From Liolophura sinensis (Eukaryota > Mollusca > Polyplacophora > Chitonida > Chitonidae): 64,000 bases of DNA. The stretch covers positions 45,935,682-45,999,681 of the forward strand of contig NC_088300.1 in NCBI RefSeq assembly GCF_032854445.1, in the 5' to 3' direction. Numbering within the stretch: the first letter of the stretch is position 1; the number at the start of each line of letters is the position of its first letter. A model generated the notes under the pieces. The model was not told the DNA's origin, made no database searches, and saw only the letters and a list, made by a program, of their open reading frames with translations. A program made the position numbers and the translations under genes. This document shows, piece after piece, positions 1 to 13,300 of this stretch.

Positions 1-451
1 TATAACTTCTTGCTCCGCACAGACTACAAATTTCAATGGACAATCAGCATATTGGGTGAGCAAGTAACTGACTGGCACTTAGGGATATTGAAACATTGTA
101 GTAATACAACTGGTGTTCATTTGACCTCCCGCTGCCTGCATAATCATTTGCAGGTCGCATGTCGTGCTGCACTTCAAGACATACAAACTGGTAATTAACT
201 CTGTAACTCTGTAAATGCAAGGAGATCTACTCTTCAGGTACTGCAGATCTGACTATTTTATTTCAAAAAAGATTGATATATTATACACATACTTTGAATC
301 AGTAAATGATGTGTTTTTTCGTCATCTTTTCCAATTCCAATTCACCTGACTACAAAGAACGTACATGTAGTGATAGGTTTATTGTAATGTTATTCTACCA
401 GGTTCCATCAAATCCCCAGAGAGAAGATGTTTTGCTACAGGAGCTTCTTAC

Positions 452-3400
452 CAACACTAGCAAACATGTCCCTGCCCCCACCAGCTCTGCTGAAGGCAAT
501 GTCATAGACTTCCTTATCGTGGGCTATCAGCTGAGTCTTGACATGACCCGACACGAGATTCACCCGCCCAAGCACCTGTCCTGTCTGACAAACAGAGAAA
601 AGCACAGAATTTAGATTAACCAGTATATAACCATCACATGAATCTTGGCTTCATAGCCTAGGAGTGGTGATAAATGGGAAAACACGCGTGTATATACTTC
701 AACGCCGTACTCAAGAATATTTCACTTGAGTGGGGGGAACCCATGACCATCCCCAGGTTTCTGACAGACCCTCTCATGATGGGACGTATGTGTAAAAATG
801 TCCTGATATATGTATGTTTGCTTAGGGTTTTACGTTTTCCTAAAAAAACGTCATGATGAGGAGTCATCATTAGGTATGTGGACATACTGTGTCTTCTTGT
901 GACAGGGCTAGTCCATGCTGCCAAAGTGCTGCTGCCACTGAAGTATCATGCTGAAGGCATCAGAATTGACACTCCAACCAATCGCATTATGCTGACCTGT
1001 TTTCCTGTTTCCTTGCTCTATTCTCTCAGTGCTGAGCACCAAGCTAGCCAGCAAAAAGTGCCAAGTTTAAGTGGTATGACCCAACCTGGCTTTGATCCCA
1101 GGTCTCCCAGGTGTTTTGATGTTCTGATGGTCTACGGAAGGAGTGACGACATGGGTCAAATGCATTACATCCAACAATTGTTGAAGCAAAAAAAGTGCGA
1201 AGATAATATAAATAACAATAGTTACAGAACTATTACAATAAAGAAGGCTTCTACTGTTACTGACCAATAAGGTTAGAAAGCTGGATATAAATATTTTAAA
1301 TGCTGAAGTCTGACATTCTTCTTTCTAATGCACTGACTGAAGAACAGTGAAGATCTCAAAAATCAGCAAAACTGATTACATCACTGCATCAAAAAATTCT
1401 GATAACACCATAATTTTTGAACAGCAAGTTCTCAGACAGTAAAAACAACAAAAAATGACTTACCGGGAAATTAAACACTCTTAGCGAGATTTCTGTAAAA
1501 GCAAACGTTCAGGATTATATTCTGAAAGCAGGTCTGTGAATTTTGCCAACAACTTACCTCTAATCCCCAGATTGTACAGGTTGTGTCGATACTTGAAGTC
1601 CCCAAAAGGTTAGGATCTACTTCATTCCAGTCAAAAGACGTGAGAGGAGCACAGAAATCAGAATTCTTGTTCTGAAATTACACAAACAAACCCCATGCAA
1701 CTGAATAAGTATCACCTCTTTTTCTAGCCTGAGGCTGTATTTAAGTCTGCATACTGGGCTACCTTAGCAATTATGGCTGAACTGTCTGGTCAACCCATTT
1801 GTACCACCAGCGGTCCAACAAAGAGTCAGTACAATATATCATACCTAATATGATGAAACCCTAAAGGTGTTTATGAAGAGAATCAATACAAGCTTTTTGA
1901 AGCAAATGCAATGGGAGCAGTCAGAAAAGAGATCCTAACCTTACTTTCCTTTTTTCCAAAGGAGATAAAATCTGAGTAGTGTATTTGAGCACTACACTAG
2001 GGGAGTTGAGAGTTCCACCTCTTCTATCGCTAAAGGTAAAAAAAGTCCTATTGTACTACGTGGCTTGTCAGAAACGTTGGGCAACTATTTTTTATTACAT
2101 TTACTGTAACACGGACAACTCAAAAAGCTATTTAGAATAAACAAAAATGGAGAGAACTGAGGACCTGAAACTTTGTGAACTTAAAAAGCTCCTGCAGAAA
2201 AGCACTGTCAGTGGTGTATCCAGAATATGATGAGACAGCTGATCAATAAATTAATGTCAACAAATGTTGCCTAACATATCTGACAAGTTACAGGATACAT
2301 AAGGACTACTGTTACCTTCAGCTCAAAACTCCCTTACTGTTTAACGATACATTATAGTTCTACATTGAAAGCTGCTATCAGACAAGTACTAATAGTTACT
2401 TAACATTTTTCAAATTCATTAATCCCATTAAAAGTTCATAATTATTCCATATACTGAGTGAGTGAATGCTTGGGGTTTAGCATCGTACTCTATTCCATGT
2501 ACTGTGTGTGAGAGTGATGTCTTACATTGTTGAGAAGGCACTCCAGTCTGGTTTCACTGTCCCCGACACGCCACACCCTCAAGTAATCCCCACTTGTGGC
2601 CAGCAGGTCTGGAAACACACCCTTCTACACAAAAGCAAATCAAAACTTTACACACACACACACACACAGACTTAACTGGTGTATCTGCTATCCACATTAC
2701 ATGTATTTATATCTTGCCTCTTTCATGCATGTGTAATATATAAATGGTGGGACTAATATCACAGATACATGTATCTCCAATATCAGTCCCAAATAAATGG
2801 TACACTTATGTATATTACTGAAATGCATGGACATAGATTCCTGTAATATTGGGTCTACTGCTGTCTATTGTGAAATGAACAAATAACATATTTGCAATAT
2901 TTCACAATTTGGAATTGATTTTTTTTATGATAGGAAAACAATGGATATCCTTTTTTGTCAAAATGTATCATTAAACACACAATGACAGATTTCAAAGAAT
3001 TTATATTCATTGAAATCATGCATTTGTACTTGGCGAGAACATTTCTGACGGTGAAAAGAAGGCAGCTGACTGAAACTGTTCATGTTGACAGGTCCAAAAA
3101 TAAACCAGAAGCATGTCATACTCAGCTTGAGATGTTTCAGACAAGGTGGAATAAGTTGCTTGTTTACAAAGGTGTAACATTCATTTAACTCAGATTTGTA
3201 GACGGTGTTTCCTATGCAGCCATTGGGTCGAAATGCCAGCCTACTTAGGGTGCTGCTTCACAGGAAAGCCATGTTACCAGGCAGATCACAACTAGTTCTA
3301 TCCCCATATTTATTTACTTCTTTATTTACTTGAATGGTATTTTACTCCGTACTCAAGAATATTTCACTTCAGCATTAACGGTGGGAGGAAACCAGGCAGA

Positions 3401-4263
3401 ACCGGGACAAACCCATGGCCATTCGCAGGTTGCTGGCAGAGCTTCCCACATACAACCAGAGAGGATGCCAGCAAGGACTGGACTTGAACTCACAGTGCAA
3501 AGTCTACGACTGTCACTTTTACAGTTTATATCTGACTCAACTAGGTAGAACTCCAGTCTCTCCGTCACAAGCATGGCATTCTAACCATGCATCCTTGTCC
3601 GTGCATAAGACTGACTCTTGAGAGCAGCGATACATGTAACCGTAGGAGTATTATGTGCACAGTCACAATGTTAAAGGGTGGCAATGCCAAGGTACACAGA
3701 CCGTGTCGGGTATCCACATAATCTTTGTGGTCGGGTAAGGGTGGTCAAAGGTGCTCTTCCCCGTGAACTCAGAAGTGTCTTCATCAAGGGAGACAATTTG
3801 AACCTGTCAACACAACAAACTTTATTATCAAAAACATGATTATGTTAGTCCAACAGTTTTCATAGCTTGCATACTGCCTTTACTCACAAAGAAACAGCCA
3901 TTTTTAATATGCTTTGTTATATCTCTTACCATATTACTAAATGCTGGGCATTTTCCTACAGATCCACAGATGTATTATTGTGCAAGCTGCAAATTATGCT
4001 GTGTTTTCTTTTTTGCTTGTTTATTTGTTTTCTTTTTACAACAGATGCTTTATAACCATAAACCATCATTCAGTGTCATGTTGAGACTGTAACAGGCACA
4101 CAGTTCATACTTTGTTGTTGTACTCCTCCACAAAGCTGCCTAAGGCAAGTCTGAAGCGCTTGTCCGGCCGCACACTCCAGTTCATACTGTATACAGTCCA
4201 AGGGGCCTCATACTTGTAGATTTCTTTCCTCTTGCCCGGAGGGGCTGTCGGAAGGGCACACAT
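452..4263 (-). CDS. DCAF7: DDB1- and CUL4-associated factor 7 (WD40 scaffold), 5' part
   Basis: Five coding exons on the minus strand: 4111-4263, 3702-3803, 2526-2624, 1558-1671 and 452-584. All join in frame at GT/AG sites and give about 200 of the family's roughly 342 residues. The rest lies left of the window. The protein is a WD40 propeller that scaffolds DYRK/HIPK kinases and CUL4-DDB1 ligase. Recognisable segments, nearly identical to vertebrate DCAF7, include [15 protein letters not shown] (exon 1), [10 protein letters not shown] (exon 2), [15 protein letters not shown] (exon 3), [12 protein letters not shown] (exon 4) and [19 protein letters not shown] (exon 5). The start ATG at 4263 gives an N-terminus [14 protein letters not shown], a few residues different from and longer than the vertebrate MSLHGKRKE. 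Exon 5 ends after one base of a codon at a GTAAGA donor, so a further exon must exist. Recognition is from memory, but the match is extensive. Confidence 0.95.
701..778 (-). repeat. Truncated tRNA-derived SINE fragment
   Basis: Shares GCCGTACTCAAGAATATTTC and the following 'cccatgaccatcc..caggtt.ctg.cagacc' block with the longer copies at 3300-3600 and 60256-60435. The tRNA-like head is missing. Confidence 0.75.
905..1115. repeat. Dispersed repeat family B (copy 1)
   Basis: Related to 31846-31990: both contain 'CCACTGAAGTATCATGC', 'cacattat..tgac', 'cagtgct.a.cgccaagc' and 'agcaa.aagt.cca'. The right part, 'ggtatgaccc..cctggctttgatcccaggtctccc', resembles a tRNA B-box region, so it may be a SINE-like element. 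I recall the same block as common in mollusc genomes. Confidence 0.65.
1672..2525 (-). other. DCAF7 intron 3, nothing else seen
   Basis: A/T-rich intron between exons at 1558-1671 and 2526-2624. Near 2458-2495 a short stretch, 'gagtgaatgcttggggttta', resembles the start of the dispersed family seen at 26145-26335. No exon or gene is supported. Confidence 0.6.
2651..2669. repeat. (CA)n microsatellite
   Basis: Perfect run of about nine CA units inside a DCAF7 intron. Confidence 0.9.
3300..3600 (-). repeat. tRNA-derived SINE, near full length
   Basis: Read on the minus strand: a degenerate tRNA-like head with a B box near 3480-3500 (GAGTTCAAGTCC-like), a body with 'ctgccagcaacctgcgaatgg' and 'tttcctcccaccgttaatgc', then the conserved tail 'tattcttgagtac' and a TAAATAAATA end. 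At least five other copies are in the window. Confidence 0.85.
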
Positions 4264-7200
4264 GTTGAGCTAAAGCTGATGCACCTTAGGAATGAACACA
4301 GAGCTTTACGGTTGCTACATTTAACCTGGAAAACAATCAGAATCTGATTAGAAAGCAGTCAAAGTACAGTGATCTAAAGATAGAAAAAATGAAAAACAGT
4401 ACACACAGCATATGTAAATCATTATTACATATTACCTATTGTAGTAATAATAAACAAAGACCATAAACATAACAAAACTGCACTTACTGTATTTCACCTG
4501 AAATTTTACATTTTTCAAGTCGTACATTTTGCATGATTCTAACCGATTCATCCACTTTATTGAGAGTTTTTGTGAAGTTTGATTAATTCCTTATCGGAAA
4601 AACTTCAGCACTGACATCAAAAGCATCATTTTAAAGTCTTTTTTAAGATTCTTAAAATGCGTTTTTACATGTCTATCTTTAGGTGAAATATACTAACCTA
4701 TGGCATGAGTGTCTTTCAGCAGCATAATTTTAATACGGGAATAAAATAGCTAATCTAATTCTGTAAACCATTTATAGGACAGGACAGCACCTGGCTAAAA
4801 CATATTTCAATTGAAAGCATGATCATCAATCTTTCTAAAAAGTATCATACTTTATTATTTTGATGAGATTTCACCAAATAACATGTCAAACAAACTGACA
4901 ATACTGCACAAATGGTTGGTGTGAATCGAGGAAGTCATTTGAGAATTTTTTCCAATCAAACACGTTGCTATCAAATTGACGTAGCCTTTACCCATTCACT
5001 TCATGAAGTGACATATGACAACACAAAACTACTGCTTAAGACATCATTTTGAGATCGTTTACAATATGTGTAGGCGAAGGACCATTTCACATAGTGTTGT
5101 GGGACAGGTCTGTATCATTTATGAACCACCACAGACGTAAAATCAGTTGATTTACAAGCTTTGTAATACACAACGACGGTATCAGAAATTATGTCACACA
5201 GTAGCATACTGTCTTTGCCCAAACGGCATTCATCTCTCTAGTAGATCATACAGGCATATTTAGACAAGCTATTCAAGTTATACAAATATATTTTTTGTCA
5301 TTCATGTTAGTGTTTAGTGAGCATGCAGTTGCTAAATAACAAATGTCCGAGTCAGTGAAAAATTCATCAGGGATGCCAAAGGTCTATGCAAATGAGAAGA
5401 CGGCATCTCATCAGCCTCGCTTAAATTAATGACATCTTATGAATATTTTTTCTCTAAATTTATTAGAACTGAAGAATTTAAATTTTGTCTTTCTCGCATA
5501 TAAGGGATGTTTTTTCTGTTTTCTTTTATAAAATACAGTAACATTATTGAAACATCGTGTTTTAGCTCAGGTGCTTTCTCTGACATCCACGATAACTATG
5601 TCAGCACTGCTCTCATCTTAAAAGCCACCACTACAAATCTGAAGCATTAAGTTCAGCGACAGTCGAATGCCTAGATCAGCCTCAGTGGTACTTAGATTTA
5701 TTTTCATTTGTGTCAGAATTGAGCATGAATCCAGTTGTACAACTCCTAAGCAGTCTTACTGTATCGACAGCACATTCAAGCAGTGGAAGAAATATCTTTC
5801 CAGTATGTCCACTTTTCTAGAAAGCTATTTATTACTTGAACCTTCTTCGCCAAAGTCTACAACTTTTATCTGCCACTGGCTACTGCTTTGACCATAATAT
5901 GGGAAATAACTTCGACTTTAGTGAGCTAGAGTAAACATAACCTTGCTGTCAATAATGGAGTTGAACTGAAGCTGTGGCTGTGACAAGTTTCACTAAACTT
6001 TTATTGGGTTGAAAAAAATCTAATAAAATATTTAATGCCAGTTTAAGATGCCTTGAATGGATGTCTTTCAGTGGACACAAACATTAGTCAGGTGTTGTCT
6101 TTCACATTAACATGTCCTCCCTTGGGAAATGAAAGTTGCTAGTCAGTGATTCTGAAACAGAGATAATGACAGTCTATCCCAATTGTGATCTACAGATATG
6201 CACACTATGCCTGAGGAACCTGGAAGACAAGTGGTCTCACTACTTATTATATACAGTAAAAATTGTTCAAACTGACCATGCCGAGGATGAAGAAAAAAAT
6301 GTCGGTTTTGACAAGATGTTGGTTTCTGCATCAACAACAGACACTCCTAAAAAAAGTGATAGGTACTGCTTTACTTGTAATTGTAACAACTTAACAGATG
6401 TTACTGATGTGTCTTGCTGTATCAGATCTAAAATTTTACTTCCATTAGAAAATTGTGTGAAGCGATGGAAAAGTGATCAGGCCTGCTTGAGGTAAGTAGA
6501 GTTTTTATTCAGGCTGCAATATGCTCTTCACCACTTGAGTGAAAAGCGGGCTCTCTGACTACAGGCTGAGCAGCCATGATTATGGCATGTCCAAATACTA
6601 GTATTTCTCAATGTACTAATCAATGAACTCGTTACGCTTTCCCTCATAAATTATTTATAGAACACAGTCTCTATGGTATATGACTAAATTATTAGGCTAA
6701 TCACGGCTAAGCCATGAAGATCTGACATCTACACTTTTACAGTGACAACGGAAACTACGCTTTTCATGTCAATAAACTGGGGCGTTTTGTAGCATGTTGT
6801 AGTTGTCTTGTACAGATAATTGTTTTTACTGATATTGTACAATGGCGCAGACGTGAAACCAAAGTATATCATATTCCTTGGGGAAGAATAATACACAATG
6901 ATTTACACAGCAAAGTAATCAATACAGACAAGTGAACAATGATATCCAACGGTGCAAATAATATGCCCGATTCAGGGGTTGTCTTCGTATTCAGCTGTCA
7001 AACAGAGCTGTTTCTGGGATCAACGGTCGTAGAATGCGACATATATTGGCTTTACAGTAAAGACAAGTGTATTTAGCATTTCCACCACAAAAATGACGAA
7101 CTTTAGAGAGCTGCTACCTTAATTATTTCGACTTCCTAATCCATACCGACTCGCTCGCCTCACCCCAAACAAGAAAACCCGATCAATGGCGAAAGACAAT

Positions 7201-7346
7201 TTCCGGCACCGTCTCACGACATTTCACCATAACGACATCAAGACCAGTTTGGGACAATATAAAATCGGACTGACGCCAAATGCGGGAAAGATTGTGAAAA
7301 TGTGAAGGTGTTTTGGGGTTGGATGAAAACAAACTAGGGTTTCATT
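4264..7346. other. Divergent spacer between DCAF7 and PAXIP1
   Basis: About 3.1 kb between two start codons pointing away from each other. It should hold both promoters and the 5' untranslated regions. The last 250 bases before PAXIP1 are less A/T-rich and contain TTTCCGGC (about 7199-7206), an ETS-type core on the minus strand. No TATA box stands out. A 119-codon open frame at 6136-6492 is reported as a finding; otherwise nothing is recognised. Confidence 0.7.
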
Positions 7347-10300
7347 ATGACTGCCGACGATTCAGAGGAAGCAGAAAAGACTGTTGCAAAAGATTTGTTC
7401 AAAGATGTGAAGTACTATCTTGTCGGGAACATCAGCGAGGAGGTAATTGCAGCTGGCTATTGCCACACACAATCTACCGGGCAACCAGCTTAACGAATTA
7501 GACTATGCTAAATTGAGGACATGAAGTGTAAGTGAACAGATGCACCTCCTCATGTCTCTCAGCTCTCCAGCGAATTAAGCAAAACAAACTGATCCAACTT
7601 ACCTTACCTTATCTTCAAAAATCTTAGTGGTCATTTTTTCAGAAATTCACATTTGATGCACATTGTGTGAAACTTAATATAAATTAGTTATTTTTTATAT
7701 GCCATGTCATTTTATACCTGTTAACAGCTGCATTCCCCCAGAGCAGCACCCAAATTAATGTATGTTTGGTACTGGGGTCAAACCAAATAGCCAAGTTTCG
7801 CAGTCAGCCTTTCCCTCTGTCTTGGTGAACCACCACTGTTTCAAACCGATGGTTTAAAACTGTCAAATATGCTAGGCCTATTTGTTCCAGTGTGCAAACT
7901 ACATCTGGGCATGAACATTTTCCCACAGCATCAATTTACATGTCATCATTTATAAATTTATCTGCCATGAAAGTTATGGGTAAAGCTTTTCAGATATCAG
8001 ACAGCCTTGAAGAAGCATGTAAACATTAAGTACTATTCCACTTACTCGGCATGCAGGTTTCTGGACTGGGACTGCTTTGACCATTTGGCTTTAGCCATAC
8101 ATGGGAAGGTCTACCAGTAACCTCCAAATGGTCGTGGGTTCCTCCCACCATAATGTTAGCCGCTGTCAAAATAAGTGAAGTATTCTTGAGTACGGCGTAG
8201 ATCACCAGCCAAATAAATAAATATCTGGCCTTTCCCTAGTACCAAATTTATGTTATTGTGGGCAATATCCTAGCTGCATGTTGTCATGTTGAGAGGTTAG
8301 TAGTTTTCGACCACGAATAAAAGACATGACGATATGACTCAAGTCATGTCAGTACTGTATAAAACTAGCCTTAAGGGAGACATAGCCATACATGTCGCCA
8401 TCTTCGCTCACTCTCTGGTGCAAAATCCCATATGTTTATTTTTCTTCAAGTAATACCAAAGATCTTCTGCCTCTCACCTCAGGCACTTATCATGTGTCTC
8501 CTGTGAACATATAAACCTGCATAAATAGATGCATCACAGTTTCCTGAATCTGTCTCCTGTTAATATATAGAACTGTACAAATAGATGCATTGTGGTGCAC
8601 CACATTGAAATGAAACCAGCTTGAAGAAAAGTAAATAGAACGCAGTATGGCTCTCAGGGCATGAACGAAGCTGGTTACTTGTAAGGCTAAGGGAGACAAA
8701 AACTGTTCGGCAGCCAAGATGAGAGACGGGCTTCAAGCTTCTGCTTTGTCTCTTTAATTTCCACCAAATGAGTGTTGGATATTTGTAATTCGACTTAGAG
8801 CAGAGTCTTGTCGATCACACACTGTAGCAAATCTGCATCATTTGTTTGGCTTTGGGATTGATTCTTCTAACCCATCTGCAGGTCACAACATTGCTGAACA
8901 GTGGAGGAGCGAAACAGGACAATTACTTAAGTCAGATGGTCAGCCATGTGATCTGTGACAGCACAGAAGATGATGATGACTTTTCTGAGGCAGCCGAGGC
9001 CAAGGAACTGTTTGACCTCCCAGTTGTCAGCGTAAGTAAGACTTACGTATAGGGCTTAAAAGCTTCAACAGAAACCCAATTCTTTACGTGACTCTTGCAA
9101 ATTAAATCTATGGGAATCCAAGCAGATTGGAGCAACAGCTGTGGTACTAGATATTGGCTGGATTCTATCGGATTTTCTGCAAAGTGAATATATGAAAATC
9201 CATTCAGAATTCTTGAAAAAAATGCCTACAGGTTGTCAGAAGGGGATTTCTGTACTTCACGTAAAAGTTAGCAGTTTTCAAGTGAGACATTTTGCTTGAT
9301 TCTAAGAGATTCATCCATGTTATAGGGGCATTTCAGTGTTTGAACTTTGAAGTTTGATTAATTTCCTAACGGAATAACTGAATTGTTTGCATACAAAGTG
9401 TCATGTTAAAATCCTTCTGCTCTTCTAAAAATGCCTTTTTACATATTAAGCTCCAGGTGAAATGCAGTATTTCCGTATAACCCTAATTGATCAACATTTT
9501 TGCATATGAAAGAGGAACTTTGAATGCCTTTTAAGCACGTCACAATTAGATTTTAGAGACTAAACTACACTAGTGTGATTGGCCACTTGTAGGGCTTCAC
9601 AAAAGTGTAATGTTATCAGTTTACACAGAATAATGCCTTTAGAATATGCTTGAATAAACACCTTGTAAACATGCGAAAAAGTTGAAGAAATGCAGTAGTC
9701 ATTGTTTTCACGGTCATTTCTGCTTCTTGCGTTTTCAGAGTCAGTGGGTGCTGCTGTCAGTGGCATGCAGAAAGCAGCTTCCGTATCCTGTGAAGATATC
9801 TATTAAGTCTACCAGAAATTGATATCATCGGATGACCTTGAACAATCACGATAAATGCTCAGATTTAACTGTCATATGCTAGGTGTGCTCTTACATAAGG
9901 CTCTTAGTGTGACAGTGGTTGTTTTTCCTTGACTCCCATTGGTTACCCCCACCAATAAAGTATCAAACGCTCATCACACTAGTGAAACGGTACTTTTAAA
10001 ATGTTCATGAATGTAGATGAGGTAAATGTTTCAAGTGAAGAGTTACCTTTAGTGTTTGGCAAACCACAAAAATAAAAGCTTTGTTAATATTTTAAGCCTG
10101 AAAGAAGTAAGTGGTAAGTTAATAAACCTGACTACATTTGTAGCTGATATGAGTTGATGGGAAGGTTATTTTCTCTGTTTCCTTGAATGCATTCCTTAAC
10201 AGCAAAAGTATCGAAACGTTTGCCCCAGAAGGAAAGGTGTTTGCAGGAGTTGTGTTATGTCCAGAACATGTACGTATGCCTGTGCAGCTTTCTCCATTAT

Positions 10301-13300
10301 TATACATGTCATAGAGAAAAGAAGTCTTGACGGAATGTCTTCATAATTGTGTTCATGTCTGACTCTTATTCCCTTGAAATGCAAATCAAATGTTATCTCT
10401 TAGTTGTCAACAGAGGCTCTAAGCCGATTTATTCCTCAGTATTCTTTGCAAAAGGTGAAATGAGATTAAGGCTGTGGGTCTGTTATGATGGTGTAAATAC
10501 ATGTAATTAATTGAGTCCGTTGAGATAACTTAGGCTGAATTACACCTAAACAGCACCGTACCTTGGCTTATAGTCTGATAGCAGATATAGATCATTTTAA
10601 AACCTAAGCCTACAGAGCCCCATTATCTCCCGTGTCCCTGGGAGAGATTTATTTATTTGTATGATTGCTGTTTTAAGTCCTACTCGTGAATACTTCACAT
10701 TCCTGGGAGAGGAGTCAAAAATATTATTGTGCGTGGTTTTGCAGTAGTTCTTTTAATAAGTGATTTTATTGTAGCTGGAAGAAGGGGACAGAACAAATAT
10801 TTGGGCCATGGTCACTCTGAATGGAGGGGTCTGTAAAACGACCCTGAACAAAGCTACAACTCATCTTGTCACCACTAAGGATGAAGGGGTGAGATCATTA
10901 CATTAACACAATGCAAAATCGTCGTCATGTTTTGCAATTAAGCTTGTAACAATTGTGTTAAGAATATGGTAAATGACCTAGTTTTGCATGTGAGTTTCTG
11001 TGGTTTACTTTTGCACGACCTGAGTTGCCAGCAAGATGACAGAAGAAAGTGATTAGCCTCCTGCCCTTTTCATTATTCTGCATGGCACTTGGCAGCTCTG
11101 GCTTCTATTCAAGTCACTGACGGTGAGGTGTGCAGGTCTCCCGACTGGCAGGCTTACATGTACATCTTTAAATATACCCATGAATGAAATCGAAGAAAGT
11201 GTCAAGATAGGCGTCTATTAAAAATCCTCAAATTCCAAACACAGTCTCAAAGCACGACCACACCAAACAAGGACTGTACATGCACAGTGTACACTGCAGA
11301 CGAACCGATCATTCAGATTTGGCCTACTTGGAAGTCACCTCACACCGTTACCTTGTGAATGGTTGTCTGCTTTGAGCTCTCATGCAACGAATATGTGTAC
11401 AAATGTATTTCAGTTAAAAATGAATTTCACTGAGAAATGACTGTTGTCAGCTTCCGTGTCCATGTAATTCCAATTGAGTACCGGCATGTTAGTCTACATG
11501 CACGTTTTGTTTGATTCCTGTCGCAACTGTCCTCCTGTTGCAGAAGAGTTAACTTTCCCGCATTTTGAAATTGGGACCCCTCCCCTCCCCCCCTTACATT
11601 AAACACACAAAACATAGTTTCTGAAAACAACCACGGTTAACTTTGACCCCTTTTCGGTAGCACTGTGTGCAAGTCCTGCATATCAGGAGTCAGACAGGAT
11701 TTGTCCATGTTGTTGACAGTTTAGAAGTTCACACAACACTGACTGGCTGTATATCAAAATAAAGTACATGTTTTATGATTACCAGTATGCAAATAAGTCT
11801 AGGTGTCGCCAGCGACAGGTAAGATTATTTTTTGGTCTTTCGTTTGCAAAAAACACACCGTCTAGTATTTTAGACACTTGGAGATTTCAAACTGTGATTG
11901 TAAGTTGTCGCTCTACATGCAGTTTGAGTTATCATCTGCTGGTAATTGGCAAGTAAGGATTTGCGGGGTGCTAAGTTCTTTTATAGCTTTGTACATGAAG
12001 AGCTCTGCGTGCATATTAACAGATAGTTGACATGCTACTCCACATGTGCAAAGGTACTGGATGCACCTTTTGTGAAGTAATTTTTTATGTACTACATTCA
12101 TTATGATTAAAACTGAGAAAACATGAACTGTTGGTGGCAGGAGCATAGACTGACTGCTTAGTAAAGCGTGGGCTTGTTTATTACATTCGGGGACTGTCCA
12201 CCGCCGATGCTCTCCTGGGGCCTCCATTCGGTAAGAACCACAATGAACCCAATGAATCCTGGGATAAACCTTCAGAGTCCCAGGACAAAACTTCAGGTCA
12301 TTTACCATATTATGTCAGTACTTCAACGTATAGCAGAAAACTACCATATTGCCATAGATGAGTAGCATACTTTTTGTCCTCAAATTCTATTTTACAAGAG
12401 CTTCTTCTTACTATTCAAATTCACCCCTCAAAGAGATCTAAACAGGAAGTGATCTCATGACTTTAAACAACTGATGAGCTCACCTGCATAGTTCAAAGTA
12501 TCTTATGTCCGGTAGCCCTGAGATACATCATCTACAATCTACATCAGCATGTGTGCTAGAATATTGTGCATTCATTTTAATTTTAACATTTATCTTGTTT
12601 ATTTATATCTAGAGGAAGTATGAAGCCTCCATACTACGAGAAGAAAGTATAAAAATAGTCACTCCTGATTGGGTGACCGAAAGCCTGAAAGCTGGAACAA
12701 AAGTGGAAGAGGCTGTCTATCATCCAAAGTTGATCCAAATCCAAAGCCGCCCAGTCCCCAAAGCCTCTGTCCCCGGAACCTGTTGTGTCTGCCCCAGTAC
12801 CACCCCCTACTCAGCCCTCTGTTCCATTCACCTTCCCTTCACTGCCTGGAATTAGTGCCAGCTCTTGGCTAACTTTCCCCGGCCTCCTCCCCACAACATG
12901 CCGCTTCACTCACTTCACCACAATCCAAATGCCTATCAGTTCCCGAATCAAGGACCACTTGAGGCTCAGACTGCCCTTACTCCTAGTCGAACCCCCACCA
13001 CTGAGCCGAACTCCTCCGATGAGCCGCACACCTCCCACAAGTCGCACGCCCCCGTCAAGCAGAAGCTCTCCCGGGGCCGACCCACACCAGCATTACCAAG
13101 CTATTCCATCGGATTCCCAGGGCTGCCCATCCCAGGCTGTGTTCCAGATAACGGCCGAGTAGAGCTGCCTACTGCTAAAGAGGCCTTGGCTAGAATGGTT
13201 AATAATAGGATACAGGCAAGTGGGCGGAGCATGGATCGGCCAGACAACCGACTGACTCCACCAGTGTTCCCAGTTTACCCCTCCAATCTCCAGATGCAGC

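Larger units (their letters stand above)
585..1557 (-). other. DCAF7 intron 4 with repeat debris
   Basis: Intron between DCAF7 exons 4 and 5. It holds a fragment of the tRNA-derived SINE (about 701-778) and a fragment of a second dispersed family (about 905-1115). The open frames across it are repeat artefacts. Confidence 0.7.
2625..3701 (-). other. DCAF7 intron 2 with a SINE
   Basis: About 1.1 kb between DCAF7 exons 2 and 3. Its upstream third (plus coordinates 3300-3600) is a SINE. The remainder is A/T-rich with no recognised gene. Confidence 0.7.
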
